Source: Caprella mutica (Eukaryota > Arthropoda > Malacostraca > Amphipoda > Caprellidae). Taken from it: 64,000 nt of DNA. Position numbers and translations under genes: made by a program. The notes under the pieces are model-generated. The model saw only the letters and a list, made by a program, of their open reading frames with translations, made no database searches and was not told where the DNA came from. The DNA lies in the NCBI GenBank assembly GCA_947561585.1, contig CANNZV010000436.1, forward strand, positions 62,001-126,000. The letters are read 5' to 3'. Positions 46,685 through 58,539 of the stretch are shown piece after piece (position 1 is the first letter of the stretch; each line of letters starts with the position of its first letter).

Positions 46685-47090
46685 TGTAAATAGTTTTATA
46701 AATTTAAAAACTTTAATATTATTTTGAATACTTCAGGTTATATTGAAAATAAAATGTAACTCATTTTGAACTTGTTAAAATTGTAGCTATGTTTTTACTT
46801 GTAAGTCCTCTGTACCTGTAATGATTGAAAAAACTGACTAAAATCTTTTATCCAGATAATTTTATATTTTATAATATTGGGTATTTTTCTTCCATGACTT
46901 GTCCACTTACCCTGTGGACCAAATTAGTGGACCCGTCCGGTTTATTCTTATCTTGTCCAATTGAAGCATTAGTTGTCCCATTCGTCCAATGCAAGTAGGG
47001 TCCTCTCACAATGTGATATTAGTCTGTAGAGCTGTACATTGCTATTTGTAAATGATAGTGTAAATAGGAGTGTAAATGTGGGTGTAAATA
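46685..47090 (+). promoter_or_regulatory. Pumilio-type TGTAAATA motifs in the 3' UTR
   Basis: Exact TGTAAATA occurs at 46685-46692, 47059-47066 and 47083-47090. The last two lie in a small imperfect repeat (GTGTAAATAGGAGTGTAAAT). Pumilio proteins bind UGUANAUA in 3' UTRs. In AT-rich DNA some matches arise by chance, so this is a suggestion only. Confidence 0.3.
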
Positions 47091-47192
47091 GTATCTAAGG
47101 ATTTGTTTTTATATATTGTTAATATTAAGACGAGATTATTGATTTAGCATTAATTGATACTCAAACTGTTGTAATATCATTTGTTTTGGAAT

Positions 47193-47198
47193 AATAAA
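47193..47198 (+). terminator. Candidate polyadenylation signal of the GATA gene
   Basis: AATAAA is followed within 20-60 bases by T-rich sequence (ATTTTTTTCTATTG and ATTTTTTCAG). An earlier AATAAA at 46748-46753 is the alternative. Confidence 0.4.
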
Positions 47199-47315
47199 TT
47201 ATAAAAAATATTTTTTTCTATTGTTATCCTAATTTTTTCAGTGATTTCTCTTAATTAATCATTTTTAACTGTTACTTGCAGTTTTAGAGGATAGCGCTAG
47301 GGTTATGCTCTTCAA

Positions 47316-47543
47316 CTAAGAGGTCTTAGAATTTGTTAGTTCGTAAACTTTATTTACTATAACCTCTTCATTTTCCTCTTCCATCCGTGAGTGCAGGCGC
47401 TGGTGCTTGTGTCCCTTTTCGTCACATTCCTTGGTAAGTGACTGCTCACGGAGTATCTTTTCTGCATCCATGATCTTTGTTACCAACGGTGGTAGGTAAC
47501 TTTGTTCATGGGCCACTTTACTTTCTGACTGCTTCTTTCAGTC
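47316..47543 (-). other. Reverse-strand open frame of uncertain status
   Basis: The reverse-strand frame is open from a TGA near 47543 to a TAG at about 47316. It encodes a hydrophilic, Glu/Lys-rich peptide containing VTKIMDAEKILREQSLTKE and MEEENEEVIVNKVYEL. Its composition is more protein-like than other short frames here, and it could be the last exon of a convergent gene. I recognise no family and no clear splice partner, so it may equally be chance. Confidence 0.2.
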
Positions 47544-48639
47544 CCTTGTATTTTATTTCCTTTTGTCACTATCGATATGATAATGGTATTTGTCTAAGAA
47601 GTTAGAGCAGTATATAAAACCAAGTTATAACAAATATTCTCAATACATGAAATTCAGAATATCTTATAAAAATTGGTAAATATATATTTATTAGATTCGC
47701 TACACATGATAAAATGTAAACAGTTTGAACGTATCTGTACTACAATTATTATTTTGCCAAAATACATAAAGGAATTTATTGTTAGTAGAAATTAAACCTA
47801 TTACCTTTAGGTTTCGAACAAAGTTTTCCTTTTTAATTTATGAACTAAATGCGATAATTATGGAAGTTTGAAGAAAATTTATAATTTGGCAGTTGAATTT
47901 TGGTAGTTTTGTAAAATTGAAACTGTAAATTTGATCACTGAAATGAAACTAAACAATTAATTGTTAACAAATAACATAGAGGAAGCTCTTTTCAATAACA
48001 AATTTTTACTTCAACTAAATTAGCAAATAATCAATTATTTAAATTAACTTTTTACTATGATTCTGATTCTTCGACTAAAGTTAGAAGTTGAACGTAATCC
48101 AGACTAAATTTTTTACTCATCAAACTTGCGAATAAAGTTTTATTAATTGAAAAAATTAAAGGAAGTCTGTATAATTTTTAAATGAAGGAGGCGGTTTAAA
48201 ACAATGTAAACAATTTCATAATTTTTAAAGAAAACCTGACATTTCGATAAAATAAACATTTAAATCCAATAAAAGAAAAAAAAATTAACAATACCCATTT
48301 TTAATTTTAATTAAAATAACAGCTCAAAAATAATTACTTTTCGAACTAGATTGCATTAAAAATAGTCTACCCAAAAATATGAATAGAAAAAATCATGAAT
48401 GCAAAAATTGAAATGTAATTCAAAGAAATAACGATTCACTAAAATTGTTATTAGTGTAATTACTCCTAGAGTGACTTTTTAAAGACCTAAATAAACACAT
48501 TTAAGTACAAACTGTATACTTCAAACTACAGTCCCGGTAATAATTAAACAAAGAGAGACTGTCTCTGCCTAAAAGTCGGAAGCTGAACATTTCATGCTCA
48601 TGATTTTACGACACCAAATGTGTGAGCCTGTGACAACTG
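47544..48639. other. AT-rich non-coding DNA, no gene seen
   Basis: No array, RNA gene or coding exon was recognised. Confidence 0.5.
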
Positions 48640-50324
48640 CCTACAGTGAGCCTACAGTCTATCTACTGTGAGCCTACAAGTGAGCCTATAGTGTACCTAC
48701 AGTGAGCTTACAGTGAACCTACAGTGAGCCTACAGTGAACCTACAGTGAGCTTACAGTGAATCTACAGTGAGCTTACAGTGAACCTACAGTGAGCCTACA
48801 GTGAACCTACAGTGAGCTTACAGTGAACCTACAGTGAGCTTACAGTGAACCTACAGTGAGCCTACAGTGAGCTTACAGTGAACCTACAGTGAGCTTACAG
48901 TGAACCTACAGTGAGCCTGCAGTGTACCTACAGTGAGCTTACAGTGAACCTACAGTGAGCTTACAGTGAGCTTACAGTGAATCTACAGTGAGCTTACAGT
49001 GAACCTACAGTGAGCTTACAGTGAACCTACAGTGAGCCTACAGTGAACCTACAGTGAGCTTACAGTTAACCTACAGTGAGCCTACTGTGAACCTACAGTG
49101 AGCTTACAGTGAACCTACAGTGAACCTACAGTGAGCTTACGGTGAACCTATAGTGAGCTTACAGTGAACCTACAGTGAGCCTGCAGTGAGCCTACAGTGA
49201 ACCTACAGTGAACCTACAGTGAGCTTACAGTGAATCTACAGTGAGCTTACAGTGAACCTACAGTGAGCTTACAGTGAACCTACAGTGAGCCTACATTGAA
49301 CCTACAGTGAGCTTACAGTGAACCTACAGTGAGCTTACAGTGAACCTACAGTGAGCCTACAGTGAGCTTACAGTGAACCTACAGTGAGCTTACAGTGAAT
49401 CTAAAGTGAGCTTACAGTGAACCTACAGTGAGCTTACAGTGAACCTACAGTGAGCTTACAGTGAACCTACAGTGAGCCTGCAGTGTACCTACAGTGAGCT
49501 TACAGTGAGCTTACAGTGAGCTTACAGTGAATCTACAGTGAGCTTACAGTGAACCTACAGTGAGCTTACAGTGAACCTACAGTGAGCCTACAGTGAACCT
49601 ACAGTGAGCCTACTGTGAACCTACAGTGAGCCTACTGTGAACCTACAGTGAGCTTACAGTGAACCTACAGTGAACCTACAGTGAGCTTACAGTGAACCTA
49701 TAGTGAGCTTACAGTGAACCTACAGTGAGCCTGCAGTGAGCCTACAGTGAGCTTACAGTGAACCTACAGTGAGCTTACAGTGTACCTACAGTGAGCTTAC
49801 AGTGAACCTACAGTGAGCTTACAGTGAACCTACAGTGAGCCTACAGTGAACCTACAATGAGCTTACAGTGAACCTACAGTGAGCCTACAGTGTACCTAAA
49901 GGGAGCTTACAGTGTACCTACAGTGAGCCTACAGTGTACCTACAGTGAGCTTACAGTGTACCTACAGTGAGCTTACAGTGAACCTACAGCGAGCCTACAA
50001 TCTACCTACAGTGAGCCTACAATCTACCTACAGTGAGCTTACAGTGTACCTACAGTGAGCTTACAGTGAACCTACAGTGAGCCTACTTTGTACCTACAGT
50101 GAGCTTACAGTGTACCTACAGTGAGCCTACAATGTACCTACAGTGAGCCTACAATGTACCTACAGTGAACCTACAGTGAGCTTACAGTGAACCTACAGTG
50201 AGCCTACAGTGAGCCTACAGTGTGCCTACAGTGCCTACAATGTAGCTACAGTGTACTTACTGTACCTACAGTGTACCTACATTGTGTCAAAAGTGCACTT
50301 ACACTGCACCTACATTTTACCTAC
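48640..50324. repeat. 11-bp minisatellite, about 150 copies, with a 550-bp higher-order repeat
   Basis: The units are ACAGTGAGCTT, ACAGTGAACCT and ACAGTGAGCCT, mostly alternating GAGC and GAAC. Rare markers recur at long spacing: GAGCCTGCAGTGTACC at 48913 and 49474 (561 bp, 51 units), and GAGCCTACTGTGAACC at 49078 and 49628 (550 bp, 50 units). A block of about 550 bp has therefore been duplicated. Units toward 50000-50320 are diverged (GTGTACC, CAATCTACC). TGA and TAG prevent long frames. Confidence 0.95.
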
Positions 50325-51340
50325 GGATAATGCCTTACAAAAAACTGAGGTTTATTGATTCAAGTTAGCCAACATCAAAAAAATTGTAATTGTTAACTTA
50401 TTTATCTGTATTCCACAATTGATGTATTATTTTATTTATTTATATTTAACTTATTTTATAACTCACTACTATTAATTGATCACTCACAATAACAACATTT
50501 GTTTTTATTTCCTTTGTAAAATAAATATCTGTAAATGATATAATATAGAAAGTTTAAAACCTATAATTAATTTATCGACACAACATCATCCATTTTTTTG
50601 TTTATTTCTACTAAAATGTAACGAAAATTATTTTAACGAGGAACAGATTGACTATCGGTAAAAATATTACAATTAAATTAATTATTCATGAATGGTTATT
50701 TTGAAGTGTAAATCACATTCAACTCCAGCGTCTTGACGCACTCATTCATCATTCACTGAAATGTATGCCATTCATTCATGATGTTCAATAGGCCTATAGA
50801 GGCACACAGCCTATGAATATTGTACATCTGCCAAGATGATAGCACACTTTTCGAACTTTGACTCGCTTTATCTAAGGCAGAGTACCGGTAATAAACTATG
50901 TGCTAAAAAAATCCAATGTTACGAAAAATATATATATATTTCTATAAACTTATGTACAGTCAAAAAAAGGTGTAATTTACTAATTTCTCATTTAGAAAAT
51001 TAAAGTTTACTAATTGTAATGCTTGTAGATATTTTAAAATATGCAAACGGTTATTCAATGTCTGTTAACAATAGATCTATAATTTCCACACATTTTCTTG
51101 TGTTAATAAGACATATTTCTCGCATTTGTCTTAGAAATGATTAGCATGTGTTTCTCTAAGAAATGTTCAAATTGTTAGTTAGTTTCCAGATTTAAGCAGG
51201 AAGGATTAAGACGGAGGTTAGTTGTGATCCCCTGTGAGAAAGTAGAGACAGAATAACTATGAACACTGTGCCTCTAGTTAAACTGAAACTGCCATTTTAT
51301 AGACAATAGAATTTATTTGAATATAGAAGATATTCATATA
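50325..51340. other. AT-rich non-coding DNA, no gene seen
   Basis: Nothing recognisable was found, apart from ATTCATTCAT runs at 50740-50790. Confidence 0.5.
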
Positions 51341-51463
51341 AAGTTAGTTAAGAATTATCGGGTTAGTTCCGCATCTTTCATCTTTATTTGTATTATAGTT
51401 ATAATATCGTTTTTACTCATATGACCAAATATGTGGAACCGACCAATAATTCGTAACTAACCC
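51341..51463. mobile_element. Shortened MITE of the GGGTAAGTTAC family
   Basis: The left end AAGTTAGTTAAGAATTATCG and right end CGACC...TAATTCGTAACTAACCC form diverged terminal inverted repeats, with GTTCCGCATCTTTC inside. TATA flanks both sides. At 123 bp it has lost most of its centre. Confidence 0.7.
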
Positions 51464-52192
51464 TATATTTAAAGTCAAATTGAACAAAAATAAAATAGAA
51501 ATCTTAATAACTGAATAATTAAAATAAACTTTTGGTATTTCGACAGAAATAAAACTTACATTTTATTTATGCCATCAAATTATTTTCTTGCTATTTTTCC
51601 AAAAACAAATTTTTTTTATTTAATTATATCTCAAACTGTAACTGTTCTTATATATTCTTTCAAAAATTATGCATTAATTAAATCAAATAAGAAAAGAATG
51701 TCCGTTCGAACCAAAGCGTGCACTTAAAATATATACTTTGATGATTTAATCCTATAACAATTTTCTATTATACGCACTTCTTACAATAAGTATCTTAATT
51801 ACTTACAAATATCGATAATCAGGATAATGCTAACAAAATACACTGCTTAAATTTATGAGTATATCATATACAGTTGAGAGAAGCATTAGTAGAAATCTAA
51901 TTAGACATAGTGAACTTTAAGGTGTTTTTGAGATGTTATTTCAGAGAAGTGTTTAAATCCTCTGTCAAAAATATGTGTCTTTTGTTTCGCTATTTAGCTA
52001 CACTCATTGTCATCATCTAATAATCTCAATAACAATATTCTCCTTAGGTGGATTATTGCTCTTAATCATCGGCCAGTCCTTTATTTGTCACTTCAGTACA
52101 TCCCTAATCCGCTACTAATACTCTAGACTCTTTTGTCTCTGCCAATTGTACACACCGTGGGTAGTAGGTTGTGACATGGCTAGTCACTTAAA
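51464..52192. other. AT-rich non-coding DNA, no gene seen
   Basis: No recognised feature. Confidence 0.5.
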
Positions 52193-52367
52193 GGCCGTAC
52201 ACACATAGTTTTTTTTAAGTCTTTCCACCAGACTTTTTGCTAAACTCCTCCTACTTTTTCAACAATATTTTTGAATCATTTAAGAAAAAAACAATATAAT
52301 TATATATTGTTTCTTATATAAGAAAAAGTCTGGTGGAAAGACTTAAAAAAACCTGTGTGTATTGCCA
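52191..52367. mobile_element. MITE with GGCCGTACACACA ends
   Basis: Inverted ends GGCCGTACACACATAG and TGTGTGTATTGCC, followed inside by exact inverted blocks AAGTCTTTCCACCAGACTTT and AAAGTCTGGTGGAAAGACTT. The centre is TA-rich and also self-complementary. CACTTA occurs immediately on both sides, a candidate target duplication (7 of 8 bases match if extended), which would suit an hAT-like element. Non-coding. Confidence 0.85.
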
Positions 52368-53104
52368 CTTACAGGAGAGGTGGGTAACTACTCGGGCAAG
52401 TTAGGAAATATCGAACATTTCCACCTTTTCGATCTTGTAAGGAATATACATATATACTACTGCATTTTCCCGTTAAAAATAACGAGTTTTCAATGTTATT
52501 AATATTGGTACAACTTAACAATCTACATATGGTCCGTGCTTAAAAATTTAGTTATTTATTAATGACTATTATAGTTTATACTCTGCATTGTTTAAAATCT
52601 TTTCGAATTAGTCTATTTTTATTGAATATTTTTATAGATTGAATACATATATAAATTGAATAAAAACATAAGAATTTAAATATCATATTAATATATTTGT
52701 GTGCGTATCATGGTTACATTCTTTATGTTAACCTCGGTTAAGTGGCTTGGTCGCAAAATACTAATTAGGTACCATTTTTTCCCAAAAAATCTCCTATCAT
52801 CCTGACACCTAAATTATTAATTGAATTTCGTATCCATAATACCTGCAGGTATCATGGTTACGATTAAAATTCGTGTAAACGTATTTTTCTTATATATATT
52901 CATGAAACTTTTACATTATTATATAATACATAAGATAAATTTCAATAAAAAAATAATAATTAATAAAACTTAGGAACATTTGTATTTCATGTCCTTGATT
53001 TCATTTACATTTCAATAATTTAATCTTTAATAAAGTTATATTAAAATTAAATCTGAATCATTGAAGTTACTCTAATAATATTCAAAGTAATCCTAATTCA
53101 TTCT
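52368..53104. other. AT-rich non-coding DNA with a MITE remnant
   Basis: A sequence related to the GGGTAAGTTAC family ends (GGGCAAGTTAGGAAATATCG) begins near 52394. A short palindrome near 52838-52862 (ATACCTGCAGGTAT with flanks) resembles the centre of the copy at 18822. No gene was seen. Confidence 0.45.
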
Positions 53105-53370
53105 CTCTACTTTATTTATCTGTGGAGTATGACATTTATCCACACTACTCATTCTCTCTACAGTACACACTCTGTGGAGTATGACATTTATCCACACTAC
53201 TCATTCTCTCTACGGTACACACTCTGTGGAGTATGACATTTATCCACACTACTCATTCTCTCTACAGTACACACTCTGTGGAGTATGACATTTATCCACA
53301 CTACTCATTCTCTCTACAGTACACACTCTGTGGAGTATGACATTTATCCACACTACTCATTCTCTACTTT
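53105..53370. repeat. 52-bp minisatellite, five copies
   Basis: Units of CATTCTCTCTACAGTACACA, CTCTGTGGAGTATGACATTT and ATCCACACTACT. Copies are nearly identical, and edge copies carry TTTATTTA in place of ACAGTACACA. Confidence 0.95.
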
Positions 53371-54599
53371 ATTTACTATATAGTACATTCTCTGTTCCAA
53401 AGGAAACGCGTCCATACCTCCCACTTAGGTTTCGCCGAGAGCATTTTGTCTAATTTTTCTCCTGGCTGACGAGGTGCCCCGTGGAGTGTCAGTTGGGGGC
53501 ACACGGGTAAATTCCCAGATCCAGGGACTTAATGCTAGGGACAGTCACAATCTTGACTTTCATATTGATAAATGATCCGCACAATAATGTATTAATTAGA
53601 GGACTATTATACGCTGCATTTTGTCAGTTATTTCTCTCTCTGTTTGGAACAGTCCATATAAATTGATGTCATGAAATGAAACTCGAACTAGAGGTGAGGT
53701 AAAAATAGGTTTTTCACACAGTTTGTCTTATTATAGTTTGATATTTTCATTTGCATTAGACATTGTAAATATAACCTATAATATTAACATGCTTCTGTTT
53801 CTTTTTTTCAAATATGCTAACACTTTTCAGTTCTTAATCTTATTTTTCCTGTTCTTAAGCCATTATTTTTACCTCCTATTCTTACTTCTTTTCATTTTCT
53901 CATCTTAATATACCTTTCCTTTTTCAAAAAAAAAATTCTAACATATCACCTCCATTACTCTCTTTCTCTTTGCCATCATAAATAAATTTAAGACCAAAAT
54001 TTCCCTAACAATATTTTCCCAGTTCTTTCCTTAGCATTGATTTCCCCTTTGCCCCCCGATCCACTGGTTATCGCCCCCCAATCACGGTGGCGGGGACACA
54101 ATGGTCCGCTCTTCACTGCTGATCACCCATCTGTCAACTTTATTTAGTTTCATTTAGTTGACTCCAGTCGTGGGAGGTCCTGACTTCTTAAAAAAGAACA
54201 CACGGACTGATGCCAGTTAGAAGAAGAAGAATCGACCCTGTGACATCTTATAGAAATATATATATGCGTTTGTGTAGGTATATTTATATATTGTTAGAGC
54301 TCTCTCATTTATCTTGTACAAATGACTGCACAAAAGCTGTGGTTGTTTTGGACATTATAGAGAGATTGGGTTCCATATATGATTTCTATTTTAGGTATTC
54401 TGTGTATGATTCTTTTTATTTCTGTATTTATTATTCGCATTCTCTGTTGAGATTGGAATAGTCTCATCTTGAGTGACAGTTATTGTCTTCAACATAATAA
54501 GGAATATATGATTTTAGTGTTAATCAACCTTAATATTCGGTGACCCCACCATAAACATATTTTTTGGTATTCATCCACTCATTCCCTAACTCTGACTGT
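53371..54599. other. No gene seen
   Basis: A small GC-rich patch at 54040-54110 (CGCCCCCCAATCACGGTGGC) interrupts AT-rich sequence. A reduced motif M sequence (GACCCCACCATAAAC) occurs at 54541-54555. The frames at 53723-53908 and 54210-54461 have no recognisable domain. Confidence 0.45.
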
Positions 54600-56300
54600 G
54601 AATTCATATTATGGACAGCATTATCAACTATCGCATTGTAGCAGGAAGAAACCCATAGCTTGGGCAATTACAGCAGCATTGTAATTGATTGAGGTTAAAG
54701 GGATGGCAGGTGAAGAATATGCATGCTATGAATCATAAAAAAACTGTGTCCACAAGAACTATCTGAGGAAACACCCAATCCGCATGATTTATTGTCTGTA
54801 ATCAGCAGAGTTTATTGTGTTTGACTGATGCTCGTAAAGAGCTCATTTGAGTCCTTTGGTCTCCACGTAAAATCCTCCATCACTACCTATTGAGATATTT
54901 GCCACTCTTATTTTGTAACCACATTTAGTCTTTTTTCAGTAATTGAATGAATGTCTAATAACCAGTCTCATTTCCGTCAGATTAGCAAGGTGCAGAATGT
55001 GTCACATCCAGAAAAATAGCAGCAACATGCCGCAAGTAGTTCCGTAATTGCAATGCATTTTCAAAGCTCTCTTATTTATTGTTTTTATGCAGGAAAATTA
55101 GTAGCGTGTCTTCCAGCTGCCATGTGTTTAGTATGAGCCGTCCAAATGATGATGGCAGAGCAAAGTTCGTAAGCAATTGATAGAGAGATGCTTGCATGGA
55201 GCACACCCCTATCTTTAGTCACATCCCGACAACACGAAATATTCTATCTCTAGAACCACCACTTACCTAATTTACGCAATGGAATTAGATTTCTTACGAA
55301 TTAGGCTTGAATCCAAATGAATTTTCTACTCAAAAGAGACATCAAACTCAATAAAATCATCTGAATGATACATCTCCGGATCCATCATTCGGAAAAGCTT
55401 ATAAATCTTGAACAGTTCGCAAGGCCTGTAATTCTTCACACAGAGAATGATTCAACTCTCAATTGGAACGCTAAATCAAGAAGAGAGTTCTGATAAAAAC
55501 AAAGAGAATATCTCGTAAATCATCCCAGAGTCGAGACCGATAAGTGATCTTCCACACGCTCTCCCTTAACTATAATGTGTCGAAAAGCTCACGAGATAAA
55601 CTGCCGCCTTCACTTGATCGCACCGAAAATATACCCAGAGGAATTAGAATATTTCTCATGTGCTCGCTCCTAACTATTTTAGTAAATATTTTATAATTGG
55701 AATTTTAAGAAAACAATTCTAGATATATCTTATATAAAACTATTTTCCTCAAAGAAAATTAATTCGAAAACTACAGATCTATCTAAAAACTGAAGTACCT
55801 ATGCTACATTTTTTTCACTGACCCATAAACTTTCGAATAATTCCTTTATAAAAATCATTCATCAAAATTCTAAATCCTACAAAAACTATGTATCATGTTT
55901 TCATGATACTGTGCAAATTTTTATTTCACATTATTTACTATATCGTCAATTTTTTCAGACACTTCTAATCCATGAAGCTGTACCGTATCATGGCTGTGGC
56001 TCACGATCATTCACACGATAATTGAGCGTGTAATCGGAAAACCCACCAAGGGGCGGGAGAGGATAATCAGCGATGAGCGGGGGCGGGGCTTAGCTCTTCA
56101 ACAACTTGCATTCCAAATGAGAATGGAAGAGAATTCCAATCATGAGCTCCAGAAATTACAGTGCATACTAAAAGCTGTATAGTAGGGGGAATTTCGGGCA
56201 CATCCTAAAATTGGAGAAGGAATGTATTATACCCTTTGAAACTGAGAATTTCTGCCGGAACTGTCTGTGATAAACAAAGGAATTCTTATTTGTTGAGTTT
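54600..56300. promoter_or_regulatory. Non-repetitive, GC-balanced block; possible regulatory region
   Basis: This 1.7-kb stretch is free of arrays and MITEs and has more even base composition than its neighbours. It includes homeodomain-type TAATTG and TTTATTG sites in the first half. At 56050-56095 two GC boxes (GGGGCGGGAG and GGGGGCGGGGC) flank GATAATC and CGATGAG. It lies 9-11 kb downstream of the GATA stop codon. It could be an enhancer, or the promoter of an unseen neighbour. Confidence 0.25.
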
Positions 56301-56852
56301 TGAGTCATCGTAACTAAAATGTTTAGCAGGAAAACATATAGAGCATATATTGTTACATTTTTATTAGTAAAAACATGTTGTTAGAAGTATTCCGTCTATA
56401 TACTAGAATGATCACATCAAAATATGTCAAAAGAGCATCATCTGCTAGTTATAAATTCACCTACCAACAAAATATCTCTTTGTTATCATGAAATCACTAG
56501 CATCTGTAAGATGACAAAATCATTTCCGAACATGATGATGCCAATGGAAAATTAAAAAAGAGCATGTAAGTACGTTGCCTCTCTGTACACTTCTCATGCC
56601 CGTTTGCTAGCGCTATATGTAGGTAGGATAATGTGTGTGCGCTGTCGTGTGATAGCCGTGCCGTAAGTGGCGTGTAAGTGTAAAGTAAGCGTGTTGAATC
56701 GGCGCTACAAGCGTAGCGAATGCCTCTGCAATTACCGACTCGAGACTGTTCGTTACGGACCAGATCCAATGAAGTGTTTGCATTGCTCCAAAAAAGTAAC
56801 AAATAAGGGAATGAGATGCTAGCTTGCTGAGGTATTAGTAGTAGCCTCAAAA
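56301..56852. other. CpG-containing stretch without a recognisable gene
   Basis: The stretch 56580-56780 is rich in CG dinucleotides (CGTGCCGTAAGTGGCGTG, GGCGCTACAAGCGTAGCG). A 117-codon reverse frame over it has no recognisable domain. It may be promoter-associated DNA. Confidence 0.35.
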
Positions 56853-56892
56853 TGTTAGTTGGTTGGTTTGTTAGTTAGTTAGTTAGTTAGTA

Positions 56893-56927
<35 letters not shown>
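56853..56927. repeat. (TTAG)n microsatellite
   Basis: About 15 copies of TTAG with a single TAAG interruption and GGTTGG variants at the left edge. Confidence 0.95.
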
Positions 56928-57333
56928 CTAAGACTAATTTGACTTAGTATTGACTATTGCATTGTTTGGATTTATTTTAGTTCAGAATTAAATATTTATG
57001 AATTACGACTGAATAAATTATCTAATATTCCAATCTTTTATATATACAAATAAACATAAAATAGAAATAGAAATAACCAGTCTAAATAAATACTCTCTAA
57101 TGAAAAGCAGTAGAGTGAAATGAAATTGTAAAGTATTTGTTTAATTCGTTTATAAATGAATATTTCTAATTAAATTCATTCAGGAAACATCTGTTACAAA
57201 ATGACTCAAATATCGCAAATCTAACACAATTCGATTACTGATAATGATCTGAAACCAGAAGCTATAAGCACCAGTTGGTGTACGTCTGGGCAAATTTACA
57301 ATCCATTATCACGATTACTAGTAATGCCATTCA

Positions 57334-57396
57334 CTATTTTATTCATACAAATCTATAGGACAATAATTATCCTATAGATTTGTATGAATAAAATAG
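57334..57396. repeat. Perfect inverted repeat with 27-bp arms
   Basis: Arms 57334-57360 and 57370-57396 (core TTCATACAAATCTATAGGA) are exact inverse complements around a nine-base loop. This may be the remnant of a MITE or a hairpin-forming sequence. No target duplication was identified. Confidence 0.92.
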
Positions 57397-58539
57397 TATG
57401 ACAATCACAATAATTATTTACCCCAGCCACTACTCTATTTATGGATATTACAAGCATACATATTCATGACGCATAAATTTCCGCACTTTAGGATTCATCA
57501 GAATTCGGAGCGTACTGCTGAGTATTGCGTGCAACTGACGGCATTCCTGAGAGAGGACAACCCTGTGATTAGTCTTCGCCGGGTAAAGACGCTAACACTT
57601 TAACCAACACCAGAGTAACGCCGATAACAGTCACTAACACCTCAGAACTCTGGGTCACACCTCTCAAAATAACACTCTGGTACCGTGACTTGAACAGTGA
57701 AAAAAATACATCCTTATATCATAACGTTCAAATTTGTACAATATTTCTCAGTCTAATTCATAAAAATTCTATCATATTTGTCGTGTTATATATATAATAA
57801 TTTCGTAGTAATTTCTGCCATTCTCATATGTTCAAACATAACAATTTCTGCTCCGAAGATTTAATTTCCAGTCCACAACCTCCATAAGAATTAATCAGAA
57901 ATGTCATAACTCTTGAGGTAATCTGAGGCCGTCGCAAAGAACCTACTTTTATCGAAATAAATTGATGGGTAAAGAACTATGTCCTCCCAATCATTGACTC
58001 GTGGTTCACAAATTAGCCAGTTCGTTCCTTCAATTTAAACTCTCTCTCTCTCCTTTTCTTACGTAACTCTTATTATTTACAGCCATGAGAGCATTAAACC
58101 TCATTAGAAATATTCACACAAATATTACCATTTGTAAAAGTTAGTGAAGTGAGAATGGAATTTATCATCTGAACAATTAGTTCTACAGCCATTCTACAAG
58201 GAGATTCCAGCTAGTTGGTTAAACTAACATTTTTTGGAGTTCCATGGGTACCCAATCCTAATGACAGGGTTGTGGCTGCTCACAAATTACCCTTCGTGTC
58301 TCCATACCTTTCGGACTTCGTTTTCTTTTTATTAAATCAGAACTATCGACTACTCTGATTTATTCAAATAAAGTGAGGATAAGCTATTAATTCTTCCAAT
58401 TGGATCCAATTTCTCTAAGTTAATAGTCGTAGCCAGAGGGAAGCAACACCTGAGATGATGATGGTACACTCTCTATGCTATTACAACTGATGTATTGGCG
58501 TAAAATCGGAGTTAGTCTGGTGATTACCTTACCATCATA
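57397..58539. other. No gene seen
   Basis: Mixed-composition sequence without arrays or recognisable coding exons. Confidence 0.5.

Larger units (their letters stand above)
45389..47215 (+). other. Probable 3' UTR of the GATA gene
   Basis: Very AT-rich sequence follows the stop. AATAAA signals occur at 46748-46753 and 47193-47198, the latter followed by a T-rich stretch. Three Pumilio-type TGTAAATA motifs lie at 46685, 47059 and 47083. The extent is inference, because no transcript evidence is available. No competing coding sequence is visible. Confidence 0.55.

Noticed and set aside
56497..56850. 117-codon reverse frame
   Set aside because: No recognisable domain. The open frame is probably due to locally higher GC content.
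56853..56927. TTAG tandem repeat as possible telomere-like DNA
   Set aside because: The insect telomere unit is TTAGG. This is a plain four-base microsatellite in internal DNA.
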